In this document: positions 34,686-44,597 of the stretch, in pieces | Numbering within the stretch: the stretch's first letter is position 1 | How the letters are laid out: every line of letters starts with the position of its first letter | Made by a program: the position numbers and the translations under genes | Source of the DNA: Terfezia claveryi | Taxonomy: Eukaryota > Ascomycota > Pezizomycetes > Pezizales > Pezizaceae | Direction: 5' to 3' | Length of the DNA stretch: 64,000 nt | Assembly: GCA_015179025.1 (NCBI GenBank) | Contig: WHUX01000090.1 | Coordinates: 62,001-126,000, forward strand | Notes under the pieces: model-generated | Told to the model about the DNA's origin: nothing | What the model saw: only the letters and a program-made list of their open reading frames with translations | Database searches by the model: none

Positions 34686-35639
34686 CCAGTGTACATGGTA
34701 TTATTTTGGTTACTTAAGTAGTTATCAAACCGTTTTATGGACTTGGAAATTATGTTGTGGAAAACAGAAGCAATGTGACAAGATATGCAATACAAGTACT
34801 CCGTATCGCAAGAGAAAAGTTATATTATTATTCACAGAACCGATTATCTCTATAAAAACATGTGTGAGTGTAGTCTGGTTGCAGGACCCACCTCCTGTGT
34901 GTCTGAGTGGGCAAAATTGGTGCGAAACTGTGAACTTGGAAGTGAAATAAAACTTGTTTTCTGGGATCTGATTAGGGAACAAAGGATTTGATCACTCTCA
35001 TATGCATATCCATCCATCCGACCTGACGTAATAGTATGGCTTTGTGTGACGCTGGATGTATGCAAGCTTGAAGAGCGGGTCTTACCCGGACTAAAGCGAT
35101 CTCACTGGGAATGTGCCAACCAGACTAGCCCACGACGGGGATCTTCAATTGCTGCCCTGGCTGTGTTCACAGCATGATATCCATAGAACTTGGCAAAAGG
35201 GAAATGATAATAAATCATTGGTACAGTCTATACGCATATGCATAGGAAGAAGAAAAGAACATTTGTTCCACAATTCCGTAGCTAGGTAATCCGGCATTAC
35301 ATGGATTCGCATTGAGAATTTCACCTGTAGCTACATAACTTGGCTACTGAACCTTTTTATACATCGATCAAACATCCATAAGCAACCAAGCTTTGACATG
35401 CCAAATTCCATTTCTCCCTCACTCATTTTGGTGCCCAAGCAATTCATGGTTGTGAAGTAGCATTAAGTAGCAGTATGAAGTAGAGATCAACGAAAGTTTT
35501 GTCCTTTAACTAAGTTTGTTCGAATCACTTTTACCACTCCGTATATAAGGTGCGCTTCCTGCCACTATTGAGCTGGAGGGACAGGAGCGTGTCAAGGAGA
35601 GGTAATCTAGTTGAGTGGAGGGTAGTGCCAAACTTCCAA

Positions 35640-35945
35640 AAAGGGAAGTCTGGCTACGTCATGACAGACTATACTATTTCCGCTCAACTGAGCTACTAGT
35701 CTGGTTGGCACGGAGCTACTAGTCTGGTTAAGGAGGAGGGTCTGATCGAGACTAGTTAAGGAGCTACTTTAGTACAACCTAGTCTGGCTTGCACTAGCCC
35801 CTCCTTAAGTACAACCAGACTACTACTTTAGATAAGATCAAGCAAGCATAGTTACTCCACAAAGTTTGGTCGTGTTGAACCAGACTAGTGTTGAACTATG
35901 TACGGTAGTTTGGCTTGCACTAGTGCAAGCCAGACTATATGCACG
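35640..35945. repeat. Nested cluster of TAGTCTGG palindromes
   Basis: About 300 bases with at least eight cores in both orientations: AAGTCTGGCTACGTC and GACAGACTATAC around 35645-35675, TAGTCTGGTTGGCAC at 35697, TAGTCTGGTTAAGG at 35719 with GGTCTGATCGAGACTAG after it, TAGTCTGGCTTGCACTAG at 35779, CAACCAGACTAC at 35812, GAACCAGACTAG at 35878, and a near-perfect hairpin at 35906-35937. Copies seem to have landed within or beside other copies. Confidence 0.8.
35906..35937. repeat. Near-perfect 32-bp hairpin
   Basis: TAGTTTGGCTTGCACT is followed directly by AGTGCAAGCCAGACTA. The arms are inverted repeats except for one G/T position. This may be the most complete form of the core. Confidence 0.85.
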
Positions 35946-36533
35946 GTACAAGAGATGGATAAATTGCAAAGTTCTTTCAAGAAGAATCCCTGTTGCACCA
36001 ATATTCGGTTGTTGACAGACGATATGCAAGTTCATCAATTGACATCTCACCTCCTTTGCTGATCTGCTGATCCGCTGGAGTTAGGCACCGCATTGACAAT
36101 GAAGTCTCATGACACTAAAATTGCTGAACTCACTACATGATCGTAAGTACCAGTACTGGTTACCCCCGGGCTTGGCTACAACAAATATCAAGACAAACGT
36201 TGGCTGTTCCACATTCTGGAAACCCATTGAGACGATTTAATCTATTAATACTTGGGAAAGGCCTGGAAGTCATAAGACCTGTAGTCCCCGGATCCGCCTG
36301 CACTTAGGATCTTAGTGTGCCAATAATTAGGAACCCTAGTGCCGCATGGAACTGCACTTAGGTGCCTAGCTCCAAAGGATCTCGTGGGTACTTATACCCC
36401 ACCGGCTGCCCTGCTACCCTCCCGGTACCCAACGGCCGCAGTCTTTCGCAGACTCGTCTCTACAATTCGCTGTCCTTCACCAAAAGCTAGACTATCATCG
36501 CTTCCAATATACCAGCAGCTCTTCACCTCCACA

Positions 36534-38256
36534 ATGCCCACTGCGCAGACTCACCAAAGCACCGATGTGCATGCCCAGTCGACCTCTCAAGCTCTCCGGG
36601 ATGAGCATGACTATGCGGCTCATAACTACCATCCCCTGCCGGTCGTCTTCGCGAAGGCCGAAGGAGCACGTGTCTGGGACCCTGAGGTGTGTATTAGCCT
36701 TATTGCTGATTAAAAACAGAAAACCGGCTGTGGGTTGCCGGTCGATCCCTCCGCCCCGTGCATAAGCACGTGAAGCAAGCTGGGGTGTGGTACGCCAGAC
36801 TAGGGATGTGGTGTGGTAGAGATTTAAATCCTGCATAATGCAACTCCGTTTAGCTGTTTATGCATCAATCCGCTGATCATCAATCGTCTGCAATGGGGAG
36901 GGCATGTGCCAAACTCCTTGCAGGGGTATCCAATTGCTTTAGGGAAATGAGTACCTTGATTTCTTGAGCGCATATTCAGCTGTCAACCAGGGCCATTGCC
37001 ACCCAAGGATCGTGGACGCGTTGGTGAAGCAAGCCCAGAGACTTACTCTAAGCTCCCGAGCTTTCCACAATGACGTATTCCCGGTGTTTTCTAAATTCAT
37101 CACAGAGGTGAGCACACTGCAACAATCTGGAACCTGGGCTGGAGCTGATTCGGGCCAAAATACAGTACTTCAAGTATGACATGGTCTTGCCCATGAACAC
37201 CGGTGCCGAGGCTGTGGAGACTGGCTTGAAGTTAGCAAGGAAATGGGGCTACAAAGTTAAGTGCATTCCACAAAACGAGGCAATCATCCTTGCTGTCAGT
37301 GAGAATTTCCATGGCAGAACGGTATGGATGCCCAACTGTCCCTATGGCGGTGTAAGCGTTACTGAAGGCTACTATAGTTCTCTGCCATCTCTCTGTCTAC
37401 CGACCCAGAGTCTAGGGAGAACTACGGACCATACCTCCCCAACATCGGTCCCCAAATCCCCGGGACCACAAAGCCTATCAGATTCAACCATGTCGAGGAC
37501 CTGGAGGAGGCATTGATGACGCATGGAGACAAAGTGGCTGCCTTCTTGGTCGAACCCATCCAGGGTGAAGCTGGCATCGTCGTTCCAGATGATGACTATC
37601 TTTCCAGGGTGCATGCTCTGTGCAAGAAGTATAATGTCCTCTTAATCTGCGACGAGGTCCAAACTGGCATTGCTAGAACCGGCAAGCTTCTCTGTTGTGA
37701 GCATTCTGGTGTCCGCCCAGACATCGTGCTTCTCGGAAAGGCTATCTCTGGAGGTGTATACCCAGTTTCTGTTGTTCTTGCGGATAAGGACATCATGCTT
37801 TGCATTGAGCCAGGCACCCACGGTTCTACGTATGGTGGAAACCCTCTGGGATGTGCTGTAGCCATTGCCGCGTTGGAGGTTGTCAGGGATGAGAATCTCA
37901 CTGAGAGAGCAGAAAGTCTCGGACAGAGGTTCAGAGCTGGCCTTAACTCTATCAATAACCCTGTCATCAAGCTGGTCAGAGGCAAGGGTCTTCTCAATGC
38001 CGTAGTTGTCGATGAGTCTAAGCTCAATGGGCACACTACCTGGGAGTTGTGCTTATTGTTGAAGAAGAAGGGTCTTTTGGCTAAGCCGACACACCGGAAC
38101 ATCATTCGCCTGGCCCCCCCACTCGTCATCTCTGAGGCTCAGATTGATCTTGCCACCAAAATCTTTAAAGAAGCCGTGAAGGAGCTTCCATCCATGAATG
38201 CAGCGGAATTCTGTGCTCATGGCCACCATGAGCAGGACGTCAACATCGACAGCTGA
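36534..38256 (+). CDS. Ornithine aminotransferase
   Basis: Four exons, 36534-36686, 36943-37107, 37166-37321 and 37378-38256, join in frame to 450 residues. The enzyme transfers the delta-amino group of ornithine to 2-oxoglutarate, giving glutamate semialdehyde, in arginine catabolism (yeast Car2). Seen: [106 protein letters not shown], and [14 protein letters not shown] with the PLP lysine at about residue 279, then [13 protein letters not shown]. The start is the first ATG in frame; the frame stays open upstream only to a GTG. Intron 1 is 256 nt, four times the others, and holds a CGCCAGACTAG repeat core. No mitochondrial presequence is evident. Confidence 0.94.
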
Positions 38257-38346
38257 TTTCCCTACCCTTGTCGGTGCGTACCTTTTTCGGGGGCGGTTTT
38301 CGTTGGCATTGTTGGGCATTCTTTCTACTTTGCTTGCATTCGGGCA

Positions 38347-38547
38347 GCATTAATCCGGTGTTACAATACTCTTCTTTTCCCCATAATTATTTGGGGGGGA
38401 TGCGAAGGGTTGTTTTATTGGGGTTATGATATCACATTTCCTTAAAAATCTCAACTTTTTGCTCTGCATCAATCACGGTGTTACAATACTCTTCTTTTCT
38501 CCAGATTCGACTGGGGCGGATGCGAAGGGTTGTTTTATTGGGGTTAA
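38347..38547. repeat. Pair of direct repeats, about 80 bp each, 120 bp apart
   Basis: Copies at about 38347-38427 and 38466-38547 share GTGTTACAATACTCTTCTTT and GATGCGAAGGGTTGTTTTAT and diverge between them (AATTATTTGGGG versus GATTCGACTGGGG). They lie just after the ornithine aminotransferase stop, in its likely 3' untranslated region. Confidence 0.8.
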
Positions 38548-38919
38548 ACGGATGCTCTGAATTGGCTTTTATTCAACTTTCCTTGCGGGGGACTTGTCTG
38601 CAAATTTTACTTCGAATTGACTGAATGTGAATTAAGTAGCTCCCGGCCTAATTTGGTTCACTGGTATCAATTGAGGGAAGTCGCATGTAAAGACAATATA
38701 AGAACTAAAAGAGGTAGTGCTGCTTATTGCTTATGTCAGTGAACTAATAAGCTGCACGGAACAAAAGTTTCTTACTTTGGAATTGCATATGCATAAATAT
38801 AATATGCATATGTATGGATATGCACTCATATATATTTAGAGTGAAGTGAAGGTACATACAACAAGGAGAACAGAACTGTTATTCACGAAAACACCTTCAA
38901 CAGCTTCTGTTCCAGTACT

Positions 38920-39195
38920 ATGGCTATGTTCCTGCTCCCCCTGTTTCTTCTTTCATTGCTGCTTTGGAGCCCTGCATTCGTTGGCGCATTCGAAGTCTTC
39001 CTGTATCCTCCAAATTCCGCTGCGGCTCCTTTTGTGTCACTCACTGCTACTGCTGATACAGCGGAGGGAATTTGCATTGCAATCCACCGTGACCAGCAGC
39101 TCCGCATTCAGGAGACTGGCAGACTCCATAAGAATTCTTCCAATGCTCTACTGCTGGATTGCCAGAATACTATGTTGCATACTTTTAAGTCTTAA
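38920..39195 (+). CDS. Possible small secreted protein
   Basis: A 91-codon ORF beginning MAMFLLPLFLLSLLLWSPAF followed by VGAF, a strong signal peptide with a plausible cleavage after VGA (about residue 22). The mature part (FEVFLYPPNSAAAPFVSLTA ...) is short, with two Cys, and matches nothing I recognise. It sits in a repeat-rich stretch without close neighbours, a setting in which fungal small secreted proteins are often found. It could equally be the first exon of a longer gene, or chance. Support comes only from the signal-peptide pattern. Confidence 0.35.
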   Translation: MAMFLLPLFLLSLLLWSPAFVGAFEVFLYPPNSAAAPFVSLTATADTAEGICIAIHRDQQLRIQETGRLHKNSSNALLLDCQNTMLHTFKS

Positions 39196-39817
39196 AACTA
39201 GGAGGTCTGTCTGATCGAGACTATTTTTAAAAGAGATGTAGAGGCTAAGAAGTGTCTGACATGCATTGCAGCAGTAACAAAGCTAGAGGCAGTATCAACA
39301 TCAATAATCTGGTGGGCACTGACCTCTCGTATGTTATGATAGTATGGCCTCTTGTAGGTTGTTATGAATACGAATACCTATATAATCATATTGCCAGCGT
39401 TTGTAGTAATACAACCACGTCCACAACAACTATGCCTCCAAAACGTAAGCCTTTAGCTGATTTGGACTCTAACAATACTTCCGGAAGAGTATATGCCATA
39501 GAGAATCACGAGTATGATGTAGAATCTTTACTTCCACAACAGTCAACTTCCCTAATCGAGTGCTTTAGCTATTTTTTCAACTTGAATGTCTGGGAGGTTT
39601 CTTCGTGACGACACCAATGCATACTATACCTCCAAACATACTACAGCTGCTGGGCCTAGTGAGTGAGGATGGAAGCCAGTCATTGTAAGGGATCGGATAG
39701 GGCTTGTGATCTGTTGATTGCCTAAGTGTTGAGGACTATTGGCCAGAAGACACACGGCAAAAGTCTATGGAACTAAACAGATACTCAAATATTGCTACCG
39801 GTAACAGCACCTACTAA

Positions 39818-39975
39818 GTACCGCCAGTATTACCAGCATCACCAGTACTACCAGTACTACCAGCACCACCAGTACCGCCAGTACCGCCAGTACCGCCAGT
39901 ACCACCAGCATTACCAGTACTACCAGCACCACCAGCATCGCCAGTACCACTAGCACCGCCAGCACCACCAGCATG
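39818..39975. repeat. ACC/AGT trinucleotide-based microsatellite
   Basis: Interrupted array of three-base units (CCAGTA, CCACCAGCA, CGCCAGTAC). On the minus strand it reads as Gly-Gly-Thr/Ala repeats at the end of a 97-codon ORF (39814-40107), which I regard as a by-product of the repeat. Confidence 0.8.
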
Positions 39976-40199
39976 GTATTTGAAGGTTTGAACCAATAGT
40001 ATCAGATCAGCATATATGCCATCAAGCAATTGCTCAATTGATGGGATGATGGTACGGTTCATGTAGCACTCAAAGTACTCATTAAAGATGCCGAATAAGC
40101 CAATCAATTAGTGGTATAAGATACATGCTACATGTGATCATGGCTACTATACATATGACTTTTAATTCTACTCTAGAGTTGATAGATATTCAGGCATTA

Positions 40200-40395
40200 T
40201 TGGACTGCCTCTACTGCCAATACCTCCATTGCTAGTGCTGTCTTTGCTGCCTTTGCCTCGCCTTCGCTGCCTTCGCCTTCACTACCCCTGCATTCGCTGG
40301 CCCCACCTTCGCTGCATTTGCTTTCACTACACTGCCTCCACCTTTGCTGCCTCCGCCAGTACTTCAGCTGCCTCCGCTGCCTCCGCCAACTCCTC
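40200..40395. repeat. Imperfect GCTGCCT/TTCGCCT low-complexity tract
   Basis: Pyrimidine-rich repeating phrases such as CTTCGCTGCCTTCGCC and GCTGCCTCCGCC. No conserved protein frame. Confidence 0.65.
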
Positions 40396-40440
40396 CAATT
40401 TCTCAAAATCTTACTCCAATATCATTAATATGCTTGCAGC

Positions 40441-42190
40441 GCAGTAAAGGTGATATCCGAGCACAATGATACCACGCACCTGAGTTATAACGGTCCCCAA
40501 TTTATTGAGAAAGTGCACTAGGTAACGCTAAGGATTTACATCGGTTTCAACCACCACATCCTCAGCCACAACAACATTTTCAACCTCTTCATCGGACTCC
40601 AACTCTTTTTCCCATGGCCCCACCATAAGATTAGGTAGCCCTCGTACATGCAGTTGATGGTCATCATTACCAGCCGGACAAAGTGAAATACCAGTCTGCT
40701 TAAACGCCTTGATAATTGTATCTTGCTTATGTTGATGACCATAACCAGGCAGCTGCATGTGTAATTGCATTTCGGCGATGTCCAATGCTAGTATCTTCAT
40801 CCTCATTTGCCAATGTTTCCTCCAGAATATCGTCAATTTTATCCTTAACTAGCTTGTCAATAATAAGTATCCATTGGTTGTACATATCCAGTGCAGCCAT
40901 CTAGAATATATACGGCAGTAACATCCAACTCTTTCATGACTTCAAAGACTGATTTAGAATTTTGTCCACTAAAAATATTTAACACAACCAACCGTTGAGG
41001 CTGCACGTTCTTTAGTTGCATGTCCATGGAAGATCAGGATTGGCTTGCATCGTAAATATCCATCAGAACATGCTGTAAGCATTAAGGTTGCTTGTCGTTT
41101 TGTCCGTGAAACGTGTTCAGAGTGAATAAGAACTGTAGTTGCACCTTTGGTATGATAGGTAAGAGTTTGAAGAAACTCAAAAGGAAGTGGAGTTTGATCC
41201 ATATTGTAAATATAATATGGTTGAAAGCAAGCAGAGGGGGATAACTCTGAGTTGATAGGTTGCGATTTCCGCCGTATTTCCTGTAGAAAGCTCTGAACTG
41301 CCGGTATCTTTTCTTCTAGTGTCTTTTGAGCTACTTTTGTTTTAATACGCCAGGAAATATTCCATTGCTCTCTAAACCCATTAAACCTCCTATAGAAAAC
41401 TGACACCGATGTCACTTTATTCTGCTCATCACAATCCACCTGTTCAGGGTAAAGTTGTTGAAAGATCTTTTTTCCCTCTCGTATCCTACTGGCTTTCCAA
41501 GAGCACGTATTGCTAGAAATTTCGTATGTAGTGCTTGTTCCATTTGAGGCCATTGTCCAACTCGTGCCCTTTCTACATTTCTTGATCCCTTCTGTGATGC
41601 GACAATTTCATCTTCCTGCTTTATCTATGCTTGTAGCACGAATCTTGAGACACCCAATTTCTCTGATACCCCTACAACCGTTAGCTATGTATATTTAGTA
41701 GGATATTTACCCTCAACTTACATCTTGTTCCGGTGTGTCCCTTGCATCCATTCCCTTTATCCACTCGACCACCATGAACCATAGTGATAGCACGCAGCTT
41801 AAACTCTCTAGTAAAAGACTTCCGCGTCTTTCTTGATTTTTTAGAAACCTCCGACACGCCCTCATCTACCCATTCTGGGCCCATATACTCTTCTTCATCC
41901 CTATTCACTTTCTTAGGCTTCCGTACATTTAACGAGGTAAGACTGAGTGGCTGTAAGGCTGTTGATTTTGCCTTGGGGCCCGGCCGGATCTTTGATCCAC
42001 CAATATCTGGCACCCACCACTACCGAACTCTCACTTTCGCTGAAGACAAACTGACGGTGACCGTTATACCTCAGTGTGCGTGGTATCATCCACCTATTTT
42101 TGCGCTCGGATACCTAGTGGCACTTTCTCAATAAACTAGGGACCGTTATAAGTGCGTGGTATCGTTGTCCTCGGATATCACCTTCACTGC
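40441..42190. mobile_element. Pogo-like DNA transposon, decayed
   Basis: About 1.75 kb bounded by imperfect inverted repeats of roughly 80 bases: 40441-40524 (GCAGTAAAGGTGATATCCGA ...) and 42111-42190, which in reverse complement starts GCAGTGAAGGTGATATCCGA. They share ATACCACGCAC, TATAACGGTCCC, TTATTGAGAAAGTG and CTAGGTA. A broken DDE transposase lies between them on the minus strand. Extra partial copies of the end sequence follow at about 42055-42110 and 42210-42260. I could not see a TA target duplication, so the exact ends are uncertain. Confidence 0.75.
40528..42013 (-). pseudogene. Pogo-family DDE transposase pseudogene
   Basis: Three minus-strand blocks in different frames. N-terminal: KKSRKTRKSFTREFKLRAIT (about 41800-41860), a helix-turn-helix-type start. 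Middle: a 194-codon ORF (41553-40969) with a DNA-binding region (TCSWKASRIREGKKIFQQLY), YIYNMDQTPLPFEF (first catalytic Asp in the NMDxTP motif), VLIHSEHVSRTKRQATLMLT and CKPILIFHG. C-terminal: the ORF 40836-40528 with QDTIIKAFKQTGIS, typical of the end of pogo/Tigger enzymes. Stops and frameshifts separate the blocks, and the second and third catalytic acids are not clearly readable. Inactive. Confidence 0.75.
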
Positions 42191-44597
42191 ATAAGCTCGA
42201 CCTATGTCTGTAAACTGACAAGGATCGTTATACACCGGTGGGTGCGGTACCACAAGCACCAATTTAGCATACAATTTGTTAGTTTCTTTAGCAATACTGC
42301 ATTATTTGCAATTCTTCGAGGGTTGGGTTTTAGTACCCGTGGTACTGCACACGAAGCTAGGGTTCCAATTGAACTGCAAGCATATGATGATAAGAGTAAG
42401 GATGTTGAGTGGGGTGAGAGCTTCAGTTCCCAAAGATAATGTTTTGTGTGTACAATGGCAGGATAATGCCAATGTTTTCCTTGCTACCACTTCTGCAGCC
42501 CTGCTGCCTCCCCTGCGACACACCCACACTCGCGTAAGCCCTTACGCGAGTGTCAGCCTTGTCCTTGCCCTCTCGCCCTTGCCTCCCTCTGTTCCCCTGT
42601 CCGTGACACTCCGTGCAGTGTCCGTGACAGCCTTCCCCATTACCCATTCTCTTGCCCGGCGTAGCCCTTGGTCGCCTTGTCCCCTCACGCCCCGTTACAG
42701 TGGTGGAGCTTGCATATTATGGCTGTAGTGGAGCAGGATTGTAGGCCAAAAAAACCCTCCCACTGCGAACCCCGCCCACTCTACCACCGCGAATTCCAGT
42801 CCTCCCACGAACACATCGAATCAGGTACCGTAACAAGCTCCGTGGTTTGTTGACTCCAAAACAGAGGGGACCCAACCATCGGTTAGTCTAGTCGTTTTTG
42901 CTTTGCGACTCGAAGATACGTCAATTGGTCATCGCAATATTTTGAGCCAATATGGTAAGGAGGATAGAAATAATATAAATGCAGAACATATTGTTATTGG
43001 TACGGATATAAGTTGATTGTGTGAATGAGTGTTATGGATATTATGCGGATGGGTATCTTGACACGTAAAGGTATCATACTGTACGAGAGGTCGTGCCCAC
43101 TAGATTATTGATGTTGATACTGCCTCTGACTTAGTTGCTAGCCGGGGATGGGATATATATGTGAAACCGGGGCCTCCTAGATACAAGTGCGCTTCCTGCC
43201 ACCATTGATGTGAGTTGGAAAGGGGCTGGGAGGGGCATGTAAAGTTGAGTGAGCTGGAAGGAGGAGAGCAAAGGAGGGGTGTGAAGTTGTAGGTAGGCTA
43301 TTAGTTACGGTATGGTGGTTCAGACTGAGACATTAGGGGGGTTGATATTGAGAGAGAGATCGGAGGTAAGTCATAAAACCAGATTTGGAGCTTACACGCG
43401 GAACTGGGCCTAGCGGGGTTAGTCTCGTGCCAGCGGATGTAAGATCAGCAGCAGTACTGTACAAAGTCACGATCATAGCACTGACACGGGTGCGGAATTA
43501 TTACCCCTGGTCCTGAGCTCCAACTCCATTTCCATCTCTCAATATCAACCCCCCAGAAGCTCTTAGGTAACCTGGAAGGAAGTTGTAGCGTTTTAAGGGG
43601 TAGAGGCATTTTGCTACCCGAATTAGTGTCCAGAGAGCTGGGTCGTATTTACGATACAACGGGCGAACCAGACTACAACGGGCGCTACACCGTAATGTCG
43701 GATACGGTAGAGATTTCGTACAGAAGAGGGAGATCACGTGCAAATCACGCGATCAGACATTTTGGCAGCGCCTGAAATAAAGTACACTTCGTTTCAATTT
43801 CAAGAAATTGGCAACTTCGTCGCCAATAATAATAACACGAGATGCAAATACCTAGTTTTGAGCTGTGGAAACACTAGTGTTCGTCAGCTACCTACTGGAC
43901 GATCTCCACCCGTGCCGTGTAAGTCTAGCGAAGTTAAAATCTAAAAAAGTGGGTGGACTTCAGTCCACGTTGCGATCGACGTGATTACCACAACGTGGAA
44001 CAATCTAACATGAATGGCCTCCACAACCTAAATACCTTCCAATTACTGAACTGCACTCCAATTGAACCCAATTAATCTACCCCACCGTCACTCTATCCCG
44101 TCACTAACATAGCAGAGTACTATGGAATATAAATTAAATCAAGCTTTCAAGAAACTGAAAAAAAAAAAAAAAAAGAGGACGCCGAAACCCATTCTTTGAA
44201 AAATAGAAAAAAACCAGGTAGTACTATAACAGTTCAATGCGGCAAGCCATGTCACTGACAACCGCCAAACAAACGTTAAACTAACTCTCCAACCTACTTG
44301 CTGACTGACATGTCGCTCTGACCTAAACTTATAATGTTATTTCTATTTCCTGTATGCAAGCAATCACCGTGCGGGGATATCTAATATCTGCGATGGAATA
44401 AGCTGCAGATGGTCACGCTTGGGGAATAATAAGGCCGTTTGTTTTCCATTTGTTTTGGTTTTTAGTCTTTATTGTTTTAATGGCTTTTCTGCTTCAGCGG
44501 GTCCATCTATCGAATGTCTGCACATTAGCATTCCTATTCCCTATTTATGACTTTATCCGTACCACAACTCTCAATCACCACCCCCAGAACCTTTTCA
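42191..44597. other. Gene-free region
   Basis: No supported gene. It contains fragments of the pogo-like ends, a perfect hairpin at 42526-42553, a CGAACCAGACTAC copy at 43663-43676 and an A run at 44158-44174. The 150-codon ORF at 42276-42728 is low complexity. A phrase near 43189 (GTGCGCTTCCTGCCACCATT) also occurs near 35551 with one change. Confidence 0.5.
42526..42553. repeat. Perfect 13-bp-arm hairpin
   Basis: ACACTCGCGTAAG and CTTACGCGAGTGT flank a CC loop. Unrelated in sequence to the TAGTCTGG family. Confidence 0.85.

Larger units (their letters stand above)
34686..36533. other. Intergenic with dispersed short palindromes
   Basis: No gene seen. Repeat-family copies lie at 34871 (TAGTCTGGTTGCAGGACC), 35113-35128 and in the cluster at 35640-35945. 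The final 200 bases are the leader of the ornithine aminotransferase gene. Confidence 0.55.
39196..40440. other. Intergenic with trinucleotide-rich repeats
   Basis: It contains a GGTCTGTCTGATCGAGACTA repeat variant at 39205-39224 and two low-complexity tracts, listed separately. A 59-codon frame from ATG 39432 (MPPKRKPLADLDSNN ...) may be a gene fragment but is too short to call. Confidence 0.5.

Noticed and set aside
36339..36533. Upstream in-frame extension of ornithine aminotransferase
   Set aside because: The extension starts at GTG and has no ATG before 36534; nuclear fungal genes start at ATG, and the family start fits 36534.
39814..40107. Gly-rich 97-codon ORF
   Set aside because: The Gly-Gly-Thr/Ala pattern is explained by the trinucleotide microsatellite it overlaps.
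42276..42728. 150-codon ORF on the plus strand
   Set aside because: Its composition follows C-rich low-complexity DNA and a hairpin; no domain or splice pattern supports it.
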